DNA of 64,000 nucleotides from Butyricicoccus sp. (GCA_017886875.1 JAGHIZ010000094.1:1-64000), one strand, 5' to 3'. Counted from the stretch's first letter, positions 17,345 to 25,367 are shown. The notes: a model not told the origin generated them from the letters alone. Translations and numbers: made by a program.

Positions 17345-17861
17345 TTTGTTCACCCTCCTGTCTGCGGATTTCATCTCTTAATTTGGCTGCTTCTTCATAA
17401 TTTTCATTTTTAACAGCGTCAGCAAGTCTAGTTTTTAAATCATCTAATGGATTTGTGTTTTGCTCGACTTGCTTAGGTGCAGTACCAACATGAGCAGCAG
17501 CACCATGTAACTTCTTTATATAAGGGAGTAATATATCACTAAAACTGTTATAACAATCACCACAACCAGCTCGACCAGTTCTGCGAAGTTCACTTTCAGT
17601 CATTCCACAAGTGCTGCAACGTCTACCGCCGCCGATTGCCTGTTTAGGCGATGCGAAAAGTGAATTGCCCCATGTGCCGAATGGGTTTTTAAAGAAGTCG
17701 TCATTCCAAAATGATGAGTTAAAGAATGAACCGAATGTAGGTGTTTCACCAGTCAGTTCTGCCGCACACTCTGGACACAGAGCAAGCTCTTTTGTTTGAC
17801 CGTTGATATTTTCTTTATAAAATGTAGTTGCCTGATTTTTACCACAATGTTGACATAACAT
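17337..17861 (-). CDS. mcsA: McsA, activator of McsB
   Basis: The protein has 174 residues. The ATG at 17861 follows AAGGAAG. The N-terminal CQHCGKN and CPECAAEL pairs and the middle CSTCG and CGDCY pairs form the zinc-binding part. A C-terminal UVR motif follows (NYEEAAKLRDEIRRQEGE). McsA activates McsB and helps couple redox or heavy-metal and heat stress to CtsR release. It is encoded between ctsR and mcsB in the canonical order. Confidence 0.93.
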   Translation of the reverse strand: MLCQHCGKNQATTFYKENINGQTKELALCPECAAELTGETPTFGSFFNSSFWNDDFFKNPFGTWGNSLFASPKQAIGGGRRCSTCGMTESELRRTGRAGCGDCYNSFSDILLPYIKKLHGAAAHVGTAPKQVEQNTNPLDDLKTRLADAVKNENYEEAAKLRDEIRRQEGEQNG

Positions 17862-17916
17862 AAGACATCTTCCTTTCATAGATATATATAACAATTTGAT
17901 TACTTAACGCATAAAA

Positions 17917-18369
17917 CTATGTTGCAATAGCTAAAATTGCACATCTAAAAATACTAGCTCTAATACTATCTCTATAATCATCTGGGATTTCAACAAGCGA
18001 ACCATCAGAGCAAGCAGAAAGTAATAGTTTACCTTCTCTTACACTTAAAAGCCCGACTGAAACAAGGGTTTTTGTAAGTCTAGCGGCATCATTTTGTGTA
18101 AGCTTTCCGCCTATTCCTCTTGCAGCCTCAACTAGAGTACGCTGTTTGTCGTCCATCATGCGGACAATTCTTATATAACCGCCACCACCACGACGGCTTT
18201 CAACTATATAGCCGTTTTCTGGAGTGAACCGAGTTTCTATAACATAGTTTACTTGACTTGGCACACATGAAAACTTATCAGCGACCTGCCTTCGTTTTAG
18301 CTCTGCGACACCGCCACCACTTTGTAGCATCTCGCCTATAAAGTCAGCTATCATATCGCTCATTTTCAT
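17917..18369 (-). CDS. ctsR: Transcriptional repressor CtsR
   Basis: The protein has 150 residues if translation starts at ATG 18369, which is 9 nt after GGAG. Nearby in-frame ATGs at 18378 and 18363 are alternatives. The N-terminal winged helix has QVADKFSCVPSQVNYVIETR and the Gly-rich wing ESRRGGGGYIRI that reads heptad repeats. The C-terminal part dimerises and binds McsB. It represses its own operon through the two operators at 18424-18440 and 18489-18505. Confidence 0.95.
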   Translation of the reverse strand: MKMSDMIADFIGEMLQSGGGVAELKRRQVADKFSCVPSQVNYVIETRFTPENGYIVESRRGGGGYIRIVRMMDDKQRTLVEAARGIGGKLTQNDAARLTKTLVSVGLLSVREGKLLLSACSDGSLVEIPDDYRDSIRASIFRCAILAIAT

Positions 18370-18423
18370 CTTTACCATCTCCAATCTATTTTAAACGCAG
18401 TCATAATTTTTATATTTTCTGAC

Positions 18424-18440
18424 TTTGACTTTCTTTGACC
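18424..18440. promoter_or_regulatory. CtsR operator, downstream copy
   Basis: TTTGACT-TTC-TTTGACC, read on the plus strand, is the complement of the CtsR heptad repeat GGTCAAA-N3-RGTCAAA. It lies just downstream of the -10 box of the ctsR promoter, where it would block initiation. Confidence 0.9.
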
Positions 18441-18452
18441 TTTTATGCTTCT

Positions 18453-18480
18453 ATTATACACCTGCAAGAAATATTTGCAA
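18453..18480 (-). promoter_or_regulatory. Promoter of the ctsR operon
   Basis: On the minus strand TTGCAA (18475-18480) is 16 bp from TATAAT (18453-18458). It is framed on both sides by CtsR operators. Confidence 0.8.
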
Positions 18481-18488
18481 GTGTTGTT

Positions 18489-18505
18489 TTTGACCTTTTT
18501 TGACC
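18489..18505. promoter_or_regulatory. CtsR operator, upstream copy
   Basis: TTTGACC-TTT-TTTGACC is a perfect CtsR tandem heptad with a 3-nt spacer. It ends 9 bp upstream of the -35 box. Confidence 0.92.
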
Positions 18506-18703
18506 TTTGTTCTTTTGTTATTTTATATTATCTCTTATTTTCTTTTAAATACTCACTATTTCGCTGTTTTTTAAAGTTTTTTATTTTTCTGACTTTAAGC
18601 TATTTATCATTAAAATTTTGCATATATTATGTTGTATAAAGACAATTTACCAGTTATCATATGCTAACATAAAGTTGCAAGTGGCTAACATGCACAAAAT
18701 CTC
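18506..18703. other. AT-rich gap between ctsR and the ferredoxin gene
   Basis: This is part of the 393-bp gap between the two divergent genes. Apart from the CtsR sites and the direct repeat at 18663-18691 it is low-complexity A/T sequence. I see no gene or RNA in it. Confidence 0.5.
18663..18691. promoter_or_regulatory. Direct repeat GCTAACAT upstream of the ferredoxin promoter
   Basis: GCTAACAT occurs at 18663-18670 and again at 18684-18691, exactly 21 bp apart (two helical turns). The second copy ends 12 bp before the -35 box. That is a typical place for an activator dimer. The regulator is unknown. Confidence 0.4.
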
Positions 18704-18731
18704 TTGTAATTTTTTAAACTTGTGTTACAAT
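18704..18731 (+). promoter_or_regulatory. Ferredoxin promoter
   Basis: TTGTAA (18704-18709), a 16-bp spacer and TACAAT (18726-18731). The ribosome binding site GAGGAGGTG follows about 20 bp later. Confidence 0.65.
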
Positions 18732-18762
18732 GAGAGTGTAATTTTTAGAGGAGGTGCTTTTT

Positions 18763-18933
18763 ATGGCATACGTAATTTCTGACGCTTGCATTAGCTGTGG
18801 TGCTTGTGCTGGTGAGTGCCCAGTAGGTGCTATCTCCGAGGGCGACGGCAAGTACGAAATCAACGCTGACGCTTGTGTTGATTGTGGTTCTTGTGCAGGT
18901 GGTTGCCCAGTAGGTGCTATCTCTCAGGGCTAA
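18763..18933 (+). CDS. 2[4Fe-4S] ferredoxin
   Basis: The protein has 56 residues and starts after AGAGGAGGTG. It is a clostridial-type bacterial ferredoxin with two CxxCxxCxxxCP motifs, CISCGACAGECP and CVDCGSCAGGCP, arranged with the usual internal pseudo-twofold symmetry. It carries low-potential electrons in the cytosol, for example from pyruvate:ferredoxin oxidoreductase to the Rnf complex and hydrogenase also encoded in this window. The gene is clearly richer in G+C and in preferred codons than its neighbours, which indicates strong expression. It has its own promoter and terminator. Confidence 0.97.
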   Translation: MAYVISDACISCGACAGECPVGAISEGDGKYEINADACVDCGSCAGGCPVGAISQG

Positions 18934-18967
18934 TCCTTAACGGACTAAAAAAGATTTTAAGATAAAG

Positions 18968-18997
18968 GCTCGACTTTCGCACAGGTCGAGCTTTTTT
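18968..18997 (+). terminator. Ferredoxin terminator
   Basis: GCTCGAC and GTCGAGC form a 7-bp stem followed by T6. Confidence 0.9.
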
Positions 18998-19048
18998 CTA
19001 TATGTTTTGTGCTTTGAAAAAGTTTTTTAAAAAATATGAAAAAAGTTG

Positions 19049-19077
19049 TTGACATTTGGCTCATCAGCTGCTAATAT
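19049..19077 (+). promoter_or_regulatory. tRNA cluster promoter 1
   Basis: TTGACA (19049-19054), a 17-bp spacer and TAATAT (19072-19077) precede tRNA-Gly by 30 bp. Confidence 0.8.
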
Positions 19078-19107
19078 ATATGAGTGTCATAAAACACACG
19101 ACGTTAT

Positions 19108-19181
19108 GCGGGTGTAGTTCAATGGTAGAATGTCAGCCTTCCAAGCTGAACACGTGGGTTCGATTCCCATCACCCGCTCCA
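19108..19181 (+). tRNA. tRNA-Gly(TCC)
   Basis: The acceptor stem GCGGGTG/CACCCGC, the loop CTTCCAA with anticodon TCC, the T-loop GGTTCGATTCC and an encoded CCA are all visible. It is the first of six tRNA genes. Confidence 0.95.
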
Positions 19182-19219
19182 TCGACAACACCTAGTTTGC
19201 CTAGGTCGGGATAACCTAT

Positions 19220-19296
19220 GCGCCAGTAGCTCAGCTGGATAGAGCAACTGCCTTCTAAGCAGTAGGCCGGGGGTTCGAGTCCCTCCTGGCGCGCCA
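19220..19296 (+). tRNA. tRNA-Arg(TCT)
   Basis: The acceptor stem GCGCCAG/CTGGCGC, the anticodon loop CTTCTAA (TCT), the T-loop GGTTCGAGTCC and an encoded CCA are visible. Confidence 0.95.
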
Positions 19297-19317
19297 CGTT
19301 GTCTTATTTTTTTACAT

Positions 19318-19395
19318 GGTGGGTATAGCTCAGTTGGTTAGAGCGTCAGATTGTGGCTCTGAAGGCCGTGGGTTCGAATCCCATTACTCACCCCA
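19318..19395 (+). tRNA. tRNA-His(GTG)
   Basis: It has the extra G(-1) paired with the discriminator C, acceptor GTGGGTA/TACTCAC with one G-T pair, anticodon loop TTGTGGC (GTG) and an encoded CCA. Confidence 0.95.
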
Positions 19396-19398
19396 CTG

Positions 19399-19427
19399 TA
19401 TAACGCACTGCATGGCAGTGCGTTATA
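19399..19427 (+). repeat. Hairpin in the tRNA-His/tRNA-Gln spacer
   Basis: TATAACGCACTGC and GCAGTGCGTTATA form a perfect 13-bp stem with a 3-nt loop. No T-run follows, so it may be a processing signal of the tRNA precursor rather than a terminator. Confidence 0.6.
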
Positions 19428-19443
19428 TACAACAATATAATGT

Positions 19444-19518
19444 TGGGGCGTAGCCAAGTGGTAAGGCAGAGGACTTTGACTCCTCCACTCGCTGGTTCGA
19501 GTCCAGCCGTCCCAGCCA
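19444..19518 (+). tRNA. tRNA-Gln(TTG)
   Basis: Acceptor TGGGGCG/CGTCCCA, anticodon loop CTTTGAC (TTG), T-loop GGTTCGAGTCC and encoded CCA. Confidence 0.95.
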
Positions 19519-19554
19519 TTTTTTCTGGTTTCCTCATGTTTTTAAAAAAAATGT

Positions 19555-19583
19555 TTGATATTGTCGTTTTGCTGTGTTATAAT
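19555..19583 (+). promoter_or_regulatory. tRNA cluster promoter 2
   Basis: TTGATA (19555-19560), a 17-bp spacer and TATAAT (19578-19583) give a second promoter ahead of tRNA-Lys and tRNA-Val. Confidence 0.8.
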
Positions 19584-19620
19584 AACTAAGGTTTTTCGGC
19601 AATTCAAGAGGTTGCCTTTT

Positions 19621-19696
19621 GGTCCATTAGCTCAGCAGGCAGAGCATCTGCCTTTTAAGCAGAGGGTCCGGAGTTCGAGCCTCCGATGGGCCACCA
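19621..19696 (+). tRNA. tRNA-Lys(TTT)
   Basis: Acceptor GGTCCAT/ATGGGCC, anticodon loop CTTTTAA (TTT), T-loop AGTTCGAGCC and encoded CCA. Confidence 0.95.
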
Positions 19697-19700
19697 TCTC

Positions 19701-19776
19701 GGAAGTTTAGCTCAGCTGGGAGAGCATCTGCCTTACAAGCAGAGGGTCAGCGGTTCGAGCCCGTTAACTTCCACCA
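19701..19776 (+). tRNA. tRNA-Val(TAC)
   Basis: Acceptor GGAAGTT/AACTTCC, anticodon loop CTTACAA (TAC), T-loop GGTTCGAGCC and encoded CCA. It starts 4 bp after tRNA-Lys. Confidence 0.95.
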
Positions 19777-19780
19777 GAAA

Positions 19781-19807
19781 GACATCTACTTTTGTAGATG
19801 TCTTTTT
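19781..19807 (+). terminator. Terminator of the tRNA cluster
   Basis: GACATCTAC and GTAGATGTC form a 9-bp stem with a TTTT loop, followed by T5. Confidence 0.9.
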
Positions 19808-19822
19808 ATATTTTAAAAATCA

Positions 19823-19848
19823 AACAGCAGGATAAAAATCCTGCTGTT
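19823..19848 (-). terminator. Terminator of the citrate synthase gene
   Basis: AACAGCAGGAT and ATCCTGCTGTT form a perfect 11-bp stem with T-rich flanks on both strands. Confidence 0.8.
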
Positions 19849-19854
19849 ATTTTT

Positions 19855-21228
19855 TTATCTCTTTTCGATTGGAATATACTGTCCTTTTTTGCTAATAGAC
19901 TTATATGCAGGACGAATAATTTTACCGCCCGTCATAACCTCCTCTATTCTATGACCAAGCCAACCAGAAATTCTGGCGGTCGCAAAAAGTGGAGTAAACA
20001 TTTCTCTAGGTATGCCAAGCATTTCATATACAAATCCTGAATACATATCAACATTTGCACACATAACTTTTACATCGCTGCCTTTAACCTCAGCAAAAGC
20101 CTTAGGAGTGAGTTTTTCAACCAGCTCTATCAGCTCCATTTCCTTTTTATAGCCCTTTTGTTCTGCTAGAGGTCTAGCGGCAGCTTTTAATGCCACAGCA
20201 CGAGGGTCACTTAATGTATAAATTGCATGTCCCATACCATAAATAAGACCGCTATTGTCATTAGCTTGTCGATTTAAAATTTTAATTAAATAGTTGTAAA
20301 CTTCATCTTCATCTGCCCAATCTTTGATATGACGTTTAATATCATCAAACATCTGACAAACTTTAAGATTTGCACCACCATGTTTAGGACCTTTAAGAGC
20401 ACCAACAGCAGCAGCGATTGCAGAATAAGTATCTGTACCAGAAGAAGATGTAACACGTGTAGAAAAAGCTGAGTTGTTACCGCCACCATGTTCCGCATGA
20501 ATAATCAAACATCTATCAAGTAATTTAGCTTCTGCATCAGTAAATTTTCCATCTGGTCTAATAAGATGTAAAATAGTTTCAGCAGTAGAAGAATGAGCAT
20601 CTGGAATATGTAAATACATAGATGTTCCATCAAAATACCTACGTTTAGCTTGATAAGCATGTGAAATAATAACAGGAAAACGTGCAATAAGCCCCATAGA
20701 TTGACGCATTATATTTTCAAGAGAAGTGTCATCTGGATTATTATCATAAGAATAAAGAGACAGAGTGGCACTTGCAAGCTTATTCATAAGGTCTTTACTT
20801 GGTGCACGCATAATTATATCTTCAGTGAAGTTCTCAGGTAAAGCTCTAGCTTCACCCACAGCATGTTTAAATGCTTCAAGTTCATCTTTGTTTGGTAGTT
20901 TACCAGATAATAATAAATAAGATACTTCACCATAACCAAAACGATTTTCACTTTCAAAGCCGTTTATAAGGTCATAAATATCAATACCACGATAAGTAAG
21001 TTTACCCTCTATTGGTTCACGTTCACCTTCATTTATAATATAACCATGAACATTACTAAGTCTAGTAATACCTGCAACTACACCTGTACCATCAGCATTA
21101 CGCAAACCCTTTTTAACACCATATTTAGAAAATAACTCTGAGCGAATATGGTTATAAGGTGCAATGTTTTCGCATAAGTTAGAAATAACTGAACAATCAA
21201 CATCTTGCAACATACGGTTCATTGACAC
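19855..21228 (-). CDS. gltA: Citrate synthase
   Basis: The protein has 457 residues. It condenses acetyl-CoA and oxaloacetate to citrate. The catalytic residues are visible in HAEHGGGNNSAFSTRV (first His), YGMGHAIYTLSDPRA (second His) and MCANVDMYSGFVYEMLGIP (Asp). It is longer at the N terminus than Bacillus CitZ by some 80 residues, a form seen in Clostridia. The start may be GTG at 21228 (AGGGGAG, 5-nt spacer) or the ATG two codons later. It is monocistronic, with no aconitase or isocitrate dehydrogenase next to it, so it probably serves glutamate biosynthesis in an incomplete cycle. Confidence 0.95.
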   Translation of the reverse strand: MSMNRMLQDVDCSVISNLCENIAPYNHIRSELFSKYGVKKGLRNADGTGVVAGITRLSNVHGYIINEGEREPIEGKLTYRGIDIYDLINGFESENRFGYGEVSYLLLSGKLPNKDELEAFKHAVGEARALPENFTEDIIMRAPSKDLMNKLASATLSLYSYDNNPDDTSLENIMRQSMGLIARFPVIISHAYQAKRRYFDGTSMYLHIPDAHSSTAETILHLIRPDGKFTDAEAKLLDRCLIIHAEHGGGNNSAFSTRVTSSSGTDTYSAIAAAVGALKGPKHGGANLKVCQMFDDIKRHIKDWADEDEVYNYLIKILNRQANDNSGLIYGMGHAIYTLSDPRAVALKAAARPLAEQKGYKKEMELIELVEKLTPKAFAEVKGSDVKVMCANVDMYSGFVYEMLGIPREMFTPLFATARISGWLGHRIEEVMTGGKIIRPAYKSISKKGQYIPIEKR

Positions 21229-21342
21229 TCACACTCCCCTTTTATTAATTTATAATGAAACTATTTTACCGTATTCATGTAATAAAGTCAATGTAACAAC
21301 ATATACAAATTAAAGGCTATACTAAAACAACGGAGGGTTAAA

Positions 21343-22338
21343 ATGCGTAAAATTATATCACTTGGCATAGTTTTGACTATTTTTATATACTTATTGCCCA
21401 TTTCAATACAATATATAAGTAATAGCTCAGATAATAACTTTATGCAAGATATGCTATCTGTTCATGCAAATGCACAAATTGAGGACGAACAAACTATAAC
21501 TGTTTCGGTTGACGGTAAAGCGGAAGAAATTAACCTTGAAGATTACATAGCTGGTGTAGTTGCCTCTGAAATCTCGCCTGATTTTCCTGTTGAAGCAATA
21601 AAAGCACAAGCAGTAGCAGCAAGAACTTATGCAGTATATAAAATTGAGGCGGTCAGGTCAGACACTCACCCTGATGCAGATGTGTGTGATGATTTCCACC
21701 ATTGTGCAGCATATAAACCACTTGCTGAAAAAGTAGCAAGTTGGGGTGATAACTCAGAAAATTATCAAAATATAATTATGCAGGCGGTAAATGATACTAA
21801 AGATTTGATTATAACATATGAAAATGAACCGATTATAGCGGTGTTTAGTGCGGCATCTAGCGAAATGACCGAAAGTGCAAAAGATGTTTGGGGCAGTGAT
21901 ATACCATATCTTGTAAGTGTTGAAAGTAAGGGCGGAGATGCATGTTCTAAATATAAAGAAACCGTTACTTTTTCGCTTGATGAGTTTAGAGATATAATAA
22001 AAAAAGCTATTCCATCAGCAGATTTAACAGGAAAGCCCGAAACATGGTTTACAGCAAGTGAACGTTCAAATGCTGGCGGTGTAAAAACTGTAAAACTTGG
22101 TTCTGTTCAGGTTACAGGTACAGATTTAAGAGAAACTCTTGGTTTAAATTCAACTAATTTTACAGTTACCACATCAGAAGATAGTATTTCATTTAATACT
22201 ACTGGATATGGTCACGGAGTTGGACTTAGTCAATATGGTGCAAAATATTTAGCTGAACAAGGCAAAACTTATGATGAAATTTTAACTCATTATTATCAAG
22301 GTACGCAAATTAAATCTATAAGTGAAATAAGTGAATAA
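21343..22338 (+). CDS. spoIID: Stage II sporulation protein D (SpoIID)
   Basis: The protein has 331 residues and starts after CGGAGGG. It has an N-terminal membrane anchor (residues 4-24) and the SpoIID lytic transglycosylase domain: LEDYIAGVVASEISPDFPVE, with the expected catalytic Glu, then AIKAQAVAARTYAV, IAVFSAASSEMTESAKDVWG, and GYGHGVGLSQYGAKYLAEQG. In engulfing sporangia it degrades septal peptidoglycan with SpoIIP and SpoIIM from the mother-cell side. It sits directly upstream of a SpoIIQ-like gene, which supports an endospore-forming host. Confidence 0.93.
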   Translation: MRKIISLGIVLTIFIYLLPISIQYISNSSDNNFMQDMLSVHANAQIEDEQTITVSVDGKAEEINLEDYIAGVVASEISPDFPVEAIKAQAVAARTYAVYKIEAVRSDTHPDADVCDDFHHCAAYKPLAEKVASWGDNSENYQNIIMQAVNDTKDLIITYENEPIIAVFSAASSEMTESAKDVWGSDIPYLVSVESKGGDACSKYKETVTFSLDEFRDIIKKAIPSADLTGKPETWFTASERSNAGGVKTVKLGSVQVTGTDLRETLGLNSTNFTVTTSEDSISFNTTGYGHGVGLSQYGAKYLAEQGKTYDEILTHYYQGTQIKSISEISE

Positions 22339-22342
22339 TTTT

Positions 22343-22372
22343 GTATAAGCATAGTGTTCCTAGTCCATAATA
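22343..22372 (+). promoter_or_regulatory. Possible sigma-F/sigma-G type promoter of the spoIIQ-like gene
   Basis: GTATA (22343-22347), a 15-bp spacer and GTCCATAATA (22363-22372) agree with the forespore consensus. The ribosome binding site follows within 6 bp, so the leader would be unusually short. This is a tentative call. Confidence 0.35.
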
Positions 22373-22390
22373 AACTTGGAGGTGGAAAAT

Positions 22391-23173
22391 ATGCAAAAAA
22401 ACACAAGACGTCAAACAGCTGCACAAAACAGAGGATTTTACATAATCCTGACTGTTTGTGCTATTGCAATCGCAATTTCAGGTTATGTATTATTCTTTGC
22501 ACCAATTTCTAATAATGCATCAATGGATTCTGTAGAATATGTTCCAGATTTACCACAAACCTCTTGGGAGCCTAAAGAAGATGTTTTACAAGACCCGATT
22601 GATAACTTACTAGATGATGATGACAGCTTACAAACTTCATTAGATAGCTCATTAGATGATACTTTAGAAACATCTGATGAGATAACCGAACCTACTATCA
22701 ATGAAACCGATGAAACAACCACATCTACCACATCAGAAGAGCAAGAAGAAATTCAAGAAACCGCATCAACTACCCCTGTATGGGTTAGACCAACTGACGG
22801 AGAAGTTAGTCAAGCTTTTTCAGGCTCTAAACTAATTTATCAAGAAACATTTGGTGATTGGCGTGTGCATGCAGGTGCAGATTATTCAGGTAATGCAGGT
22901 GACCATGTTTATGCTGTTCAAAATGGTGAAGTTACCGATGTTACAAATGACTCTCTATGGGGTTCATGTATTACAATAAAGCTTTCTGACAATAGAACAG
23001 CCATTTATCGTGGACTTAGCGAAGATACAAAAGTTAAAACAGGTAGCAAAGTAAGTGCTGGAGATGTTATCGGCACTATTGCCGAATTAGTGCCGGCTGA
23101 AGCAAGCCAAAGTGCACATTTGCACTTTGAGCTTTTAGATGCAGATGGCGTTCCTGTTGACCCAGAGGCTTAA
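22391..23173 (+). CDS. spoIIQ: SpoIIQ-like M23-family protein
   Basis: The protein has 260 residues. The ATG at 22391 follows TTGGAGGTGG. A short cytoplasmic N terminus and one membrane segment (about residues 17-38) are followed by an acidic Asp/Glu/Thr/Ser-rich linker. The C-terminal LytM/M23 domain follows (HAGADYSGNAGDHVYAVQNG and HLHFELLDADGVPVDP). The HxxxD and HxH metal ligands are both kept, unlike Bacillus SpoIIQ, so this copy could bind Zn2+ as clostridial SpoIIQ does. In sporulation it spans the forespore membrane and pairs with SpoIIIAH. Its place after spoIID supports the assignment. A generic M23 endopeptidase is the alternative. Confidence 0.8.
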   Translation: MQKNTRRQTAAQNRGFYIILTVCAIAIAISGYVLFFAPISNNASMDSVEYVPDLPQTSWEPKEDVLQDPIDNLLDDDDSLQTSLDSSLDDTLETSDEITEPTINETDETTTSTTSEEQEEIQETASTTPVWVRPTDGEVSQAFSGSKLIYQETFGDWRVHAGADYSGNAGDHVYAVQNGEVTDVTNDSLWGSCITIKLSDNRTAIYRGLSEDTKVKTGSKVSAGDVIGTIAELVPAEASQSAHLHFELLDADGVPVDPEA

Positions 23174-23179
23174 AAATAA

Positions 23180-23215
23180 AAGGCGTATCACCTTTATTGT
23201 GATACGCCTTATTTT
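23180..23215. terminator. Bidirectional terminator
   Basis: AAGGCGTATCAC and GTGATACGCCTT form a 12-bp stem between the convergent spoIIQ-like and alcohol dehydrogenase genes. T-runs occur on both strands. Confidence 0.85.
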
Positions 23216-24402
23216 TACTCTGCTAGTTTATAAATCTCTCTGATTTCTTCTTTACCAAGGTCAATATAACTTTTAACTTTAGTTGTTCCGTTTTTAGTTG
23301 TAAGATTTATAATATCTTCATAATCTTCTGGTTTTAGACCTAATTCACCCATAGTAATAGGCATACCAATTTCCTTGAAGTATGCTCTCATAGCTTTTAT
23401 ACCATCTATAGCGGTTTTTTCTGGGTGGTCAAAGTTCATTTCAACGCCCCAAAGTCTATTTGCAAGCTGAGCAAATTTCATAGTGTCATATTTCATAACA
23501 AATTCACACCAAGCTGGGAATAATACAGATAAACCTGCACCATGAGATATATTATCATGCAGTGCAGATACAGGGTGCTCAAGCTTGTGAACTGGGAAAT
23601 AACGTGGCTTACCACAACCAGTTAAATCATTATGACTTAGTGAAGAAGCCCACATTAAAGTTGCTCTAGCCTCATAATCTTTTGGGTTTGCAATAGCAAC
23701 TCGACCAGCGTCACGCACAGCAATTAAAAGCCCCTCAGCCAATCTTTCTGTTAAATCACAATCGCCTACACCAAGGAAATAACGCTCCATAGTATGCATC
23801 ATAATATCAACAATGCCACAGCCTGTTTGGAATTTAGACACAGTAAATGTATTTTCAGGGTTCATAAATGCAACTAAAGGGCGTACAGTTTCAGATGTAA
23901 TGCCCTGTTTTACCCAAGGTGTGATAGTATCATTTGTTATAACATCAGAATTTGACATTTCACTGCCTGCCGCTGAAATAGTAAGCACTACACCAACTGG
24001 GAAAACCTGATTTGGTTCTGGGCATGTGCCAGTAGAGGCATATTGCCAAGGGTCATTACCAGTGACTAGACCAACACCAATCGCCTTAGATGAATCAATA
24101 ACACTGCCACCACCAACAGCTAATATAAAATCAATATTTTCCTTTTTACAAAGCTCTATACCCTTATGTATAAATGAGAGCTTAGGATTTGGCTGAACGC
24201 CGCCAAGCTCTACATAAGTTAAACCAGCACTTTCAAGGGAGTTTATAATTTTATCAAACAGACCTGTTTTTTTAACAGAGCCACCACCATAATGAATAAG
24301 CACACGAGAAGCACCATATTGTTTAATGGTTTCACCGATTTGTTTTTCTACATCTTTACCAAAAATAACCTTTGTTGGTGTGCAGAAAGTAAAATTATTC
24401 AT
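23215..24402 (-). CDS. Iron-containing alcohol dehydrogenase (butanol dehydrogenase type)
   Basis: The protein has 395 residues. It starts after ATGGAGG. It is a group III dehydrogenase of the NAD(P)H-dependent butanol dehydrogenase (BdhA/YqhD) branch: MNNFTFCTPTKVIFGKDVE, the dinucleotide-binding AVGGGSVIDSSKAIGVG, and metal ligands in GIVDIMMHTMER, LEHPVSALHDNISHGAG. It reduces aldehydes to alcohols in fermentation or detoxification. The exact substrate and the NADH/NADPH preference cannot be read from the sequence. It is monocistronic. Confidence 0.9.
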   Translation of the reverse strand: MNNFTFCTPTKVIFGKDVEKQIGETIKQYGASRVLIHYGGGSVKKTGLFDKIINSLESAGLTYVELGGVQPNPKLSFIHKGIELCKKENIDFILAVGGGSVIDSSKAIGVGLVTGNDPWQYASTGTCPEPNQVFPVGVVLTISAAGSEMSNSDVITNDTITPWVKQGITSETVRPLVAFMNPENTFTVSKFQTGCGIVDIMMHTMERYFLGVGDCDLTERLAEGLLIAVRDAGRVAIANPKDYEARATLMWASSLSHNDLTGCGKPRYFPVHKLEHPVSALHDNISHGAGLSVLFPAWCEFVMKYDTMKFAQLANRLWGVEMNFDHPEKTAIDGIKAMRAYFKEIGMPITMGELGLKPEDYEDIINLTTKNGTTKVKSYIDLGKEEIREIYKLAE

Positions 24403-24431
24403 ATTCTTTTGCCTCCATATTTACTATAGTT

Positions 24432-25367
24432 TTAATTAAGCTGTTTAAAAGCTCTATTTTTTGGATTGCCATTATCAAATGGAACATCAAAATGATGAAG
24501 TAACATCCAGCCTGCATCGAGTTCTGATGAATATTGCAAAGCAAGATTTGCTGCTTGTTTGCTTGCAATATCAAATATTTCAGGCACAGACTCAGTTTTT
24601 AATGTGTTTGGCTGCCAAGCATTAAACCAAGGGCTATGTTTAAGATTTAAACAATCCCAATTTGGCTTTTCTGTTTTAAAATGCCCTGTAAACAAACCTT
24701 TTGCAACTACACATTCAAGTTTTCTAAGCCCTTCACATATTGTCTGATTTTTGCTATAAAGCACTTTTATAACGCCACGCATTTCATCAAAGCTCATTCT
24801 AATTTTTTGTGTTTGTATATTAACATTGTACACTGATTTTAATACATAATGAAGTAAAACAGATATAACCGCAATTTCTTCTTCAGATAATTTATATTGT
24901 TCATCTATATTAAAATGGGTTACAGGTTTTTTAAATTTTGCGATATAAAGTTCATGGTCTATATCATTTTCAATTCTGCAATGGATAGAGCTATCATGCA
25001 CATTAGGCATTTTTTCTTTCCATTGTAGTTGACGACAATATACATAAGGGTGGATATTGCTATCAAGTGAATAATGACATAAAAAACCATAAAAATATGC
25101 TTGAGCTATTATCTGACGCTCATTACATAATCTATTTACAGCACGAGAAAAAGCATAAAATAATTCATCTGTTTTTTGCGAGTGCATTAAATTGCCATAT
25201 TTTTTAAATGGAGCACCTAAAGCAAGAGCATGATAAAAAAATGGGTCTGGACCTTGCAGCCCCCAGTTAAATGCGACTTTATATGTTTTAGCTGCATTTT
25301 GAGCAGCTTTAGGCATAAGTGCAAGTATTTCTTGACCAAATAAATGATGCGATATAAATTCTGCCAT
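24432..25367 (-). CDS. Zinc-dependent phospholipase C family protein
   Basis: The protein has 311 residues and starts after AAGGAGAACTTAC. It resembles the all-helical Zn-dependent PLC/nuclease fold: MAEFISHHLFGQEIL, WGLQGPDPFFYHAL, YGFLCHYSLDSNIHPYV and CRIENDIDHELY supply His and Asp ligands in the expected order. No signal peptide is seen, so it is probably cytoplasmic, as in many uncharacterised clostridial members. Phospholipase activity is therefore not assured. A hydrolase of unknown substrate is the cautious reading. Confidence 0.75.
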   Translation of the reverse strand: MAEFISHHLFGQEILALMPKAAQNAAKTYKVAFNWGLQGPDPFFYHALALGAPFKKYGNLMHSQKTDELFYAFSRAVNRLCNERQIIAQAYFYGFLCHYSLDSNIHPYVYCRQLQWKEKMPNVHDSSIHCRIENDIDHELYIAKFKKPVTHFNIDEQYKLSEEEIAVISVLLHYVLKSVYNVNIQTQKIRMSFDEMRGVIKVLYSKNQTICEGLRKLECVVAKGLFTGHFKTEKPNWDCLNLKHSPWFNAWQPNTLKTESVPEIFDIASKQAANLALQYSSELDAGWMLLHHFDVPFDNGNPKNRAFKQLN

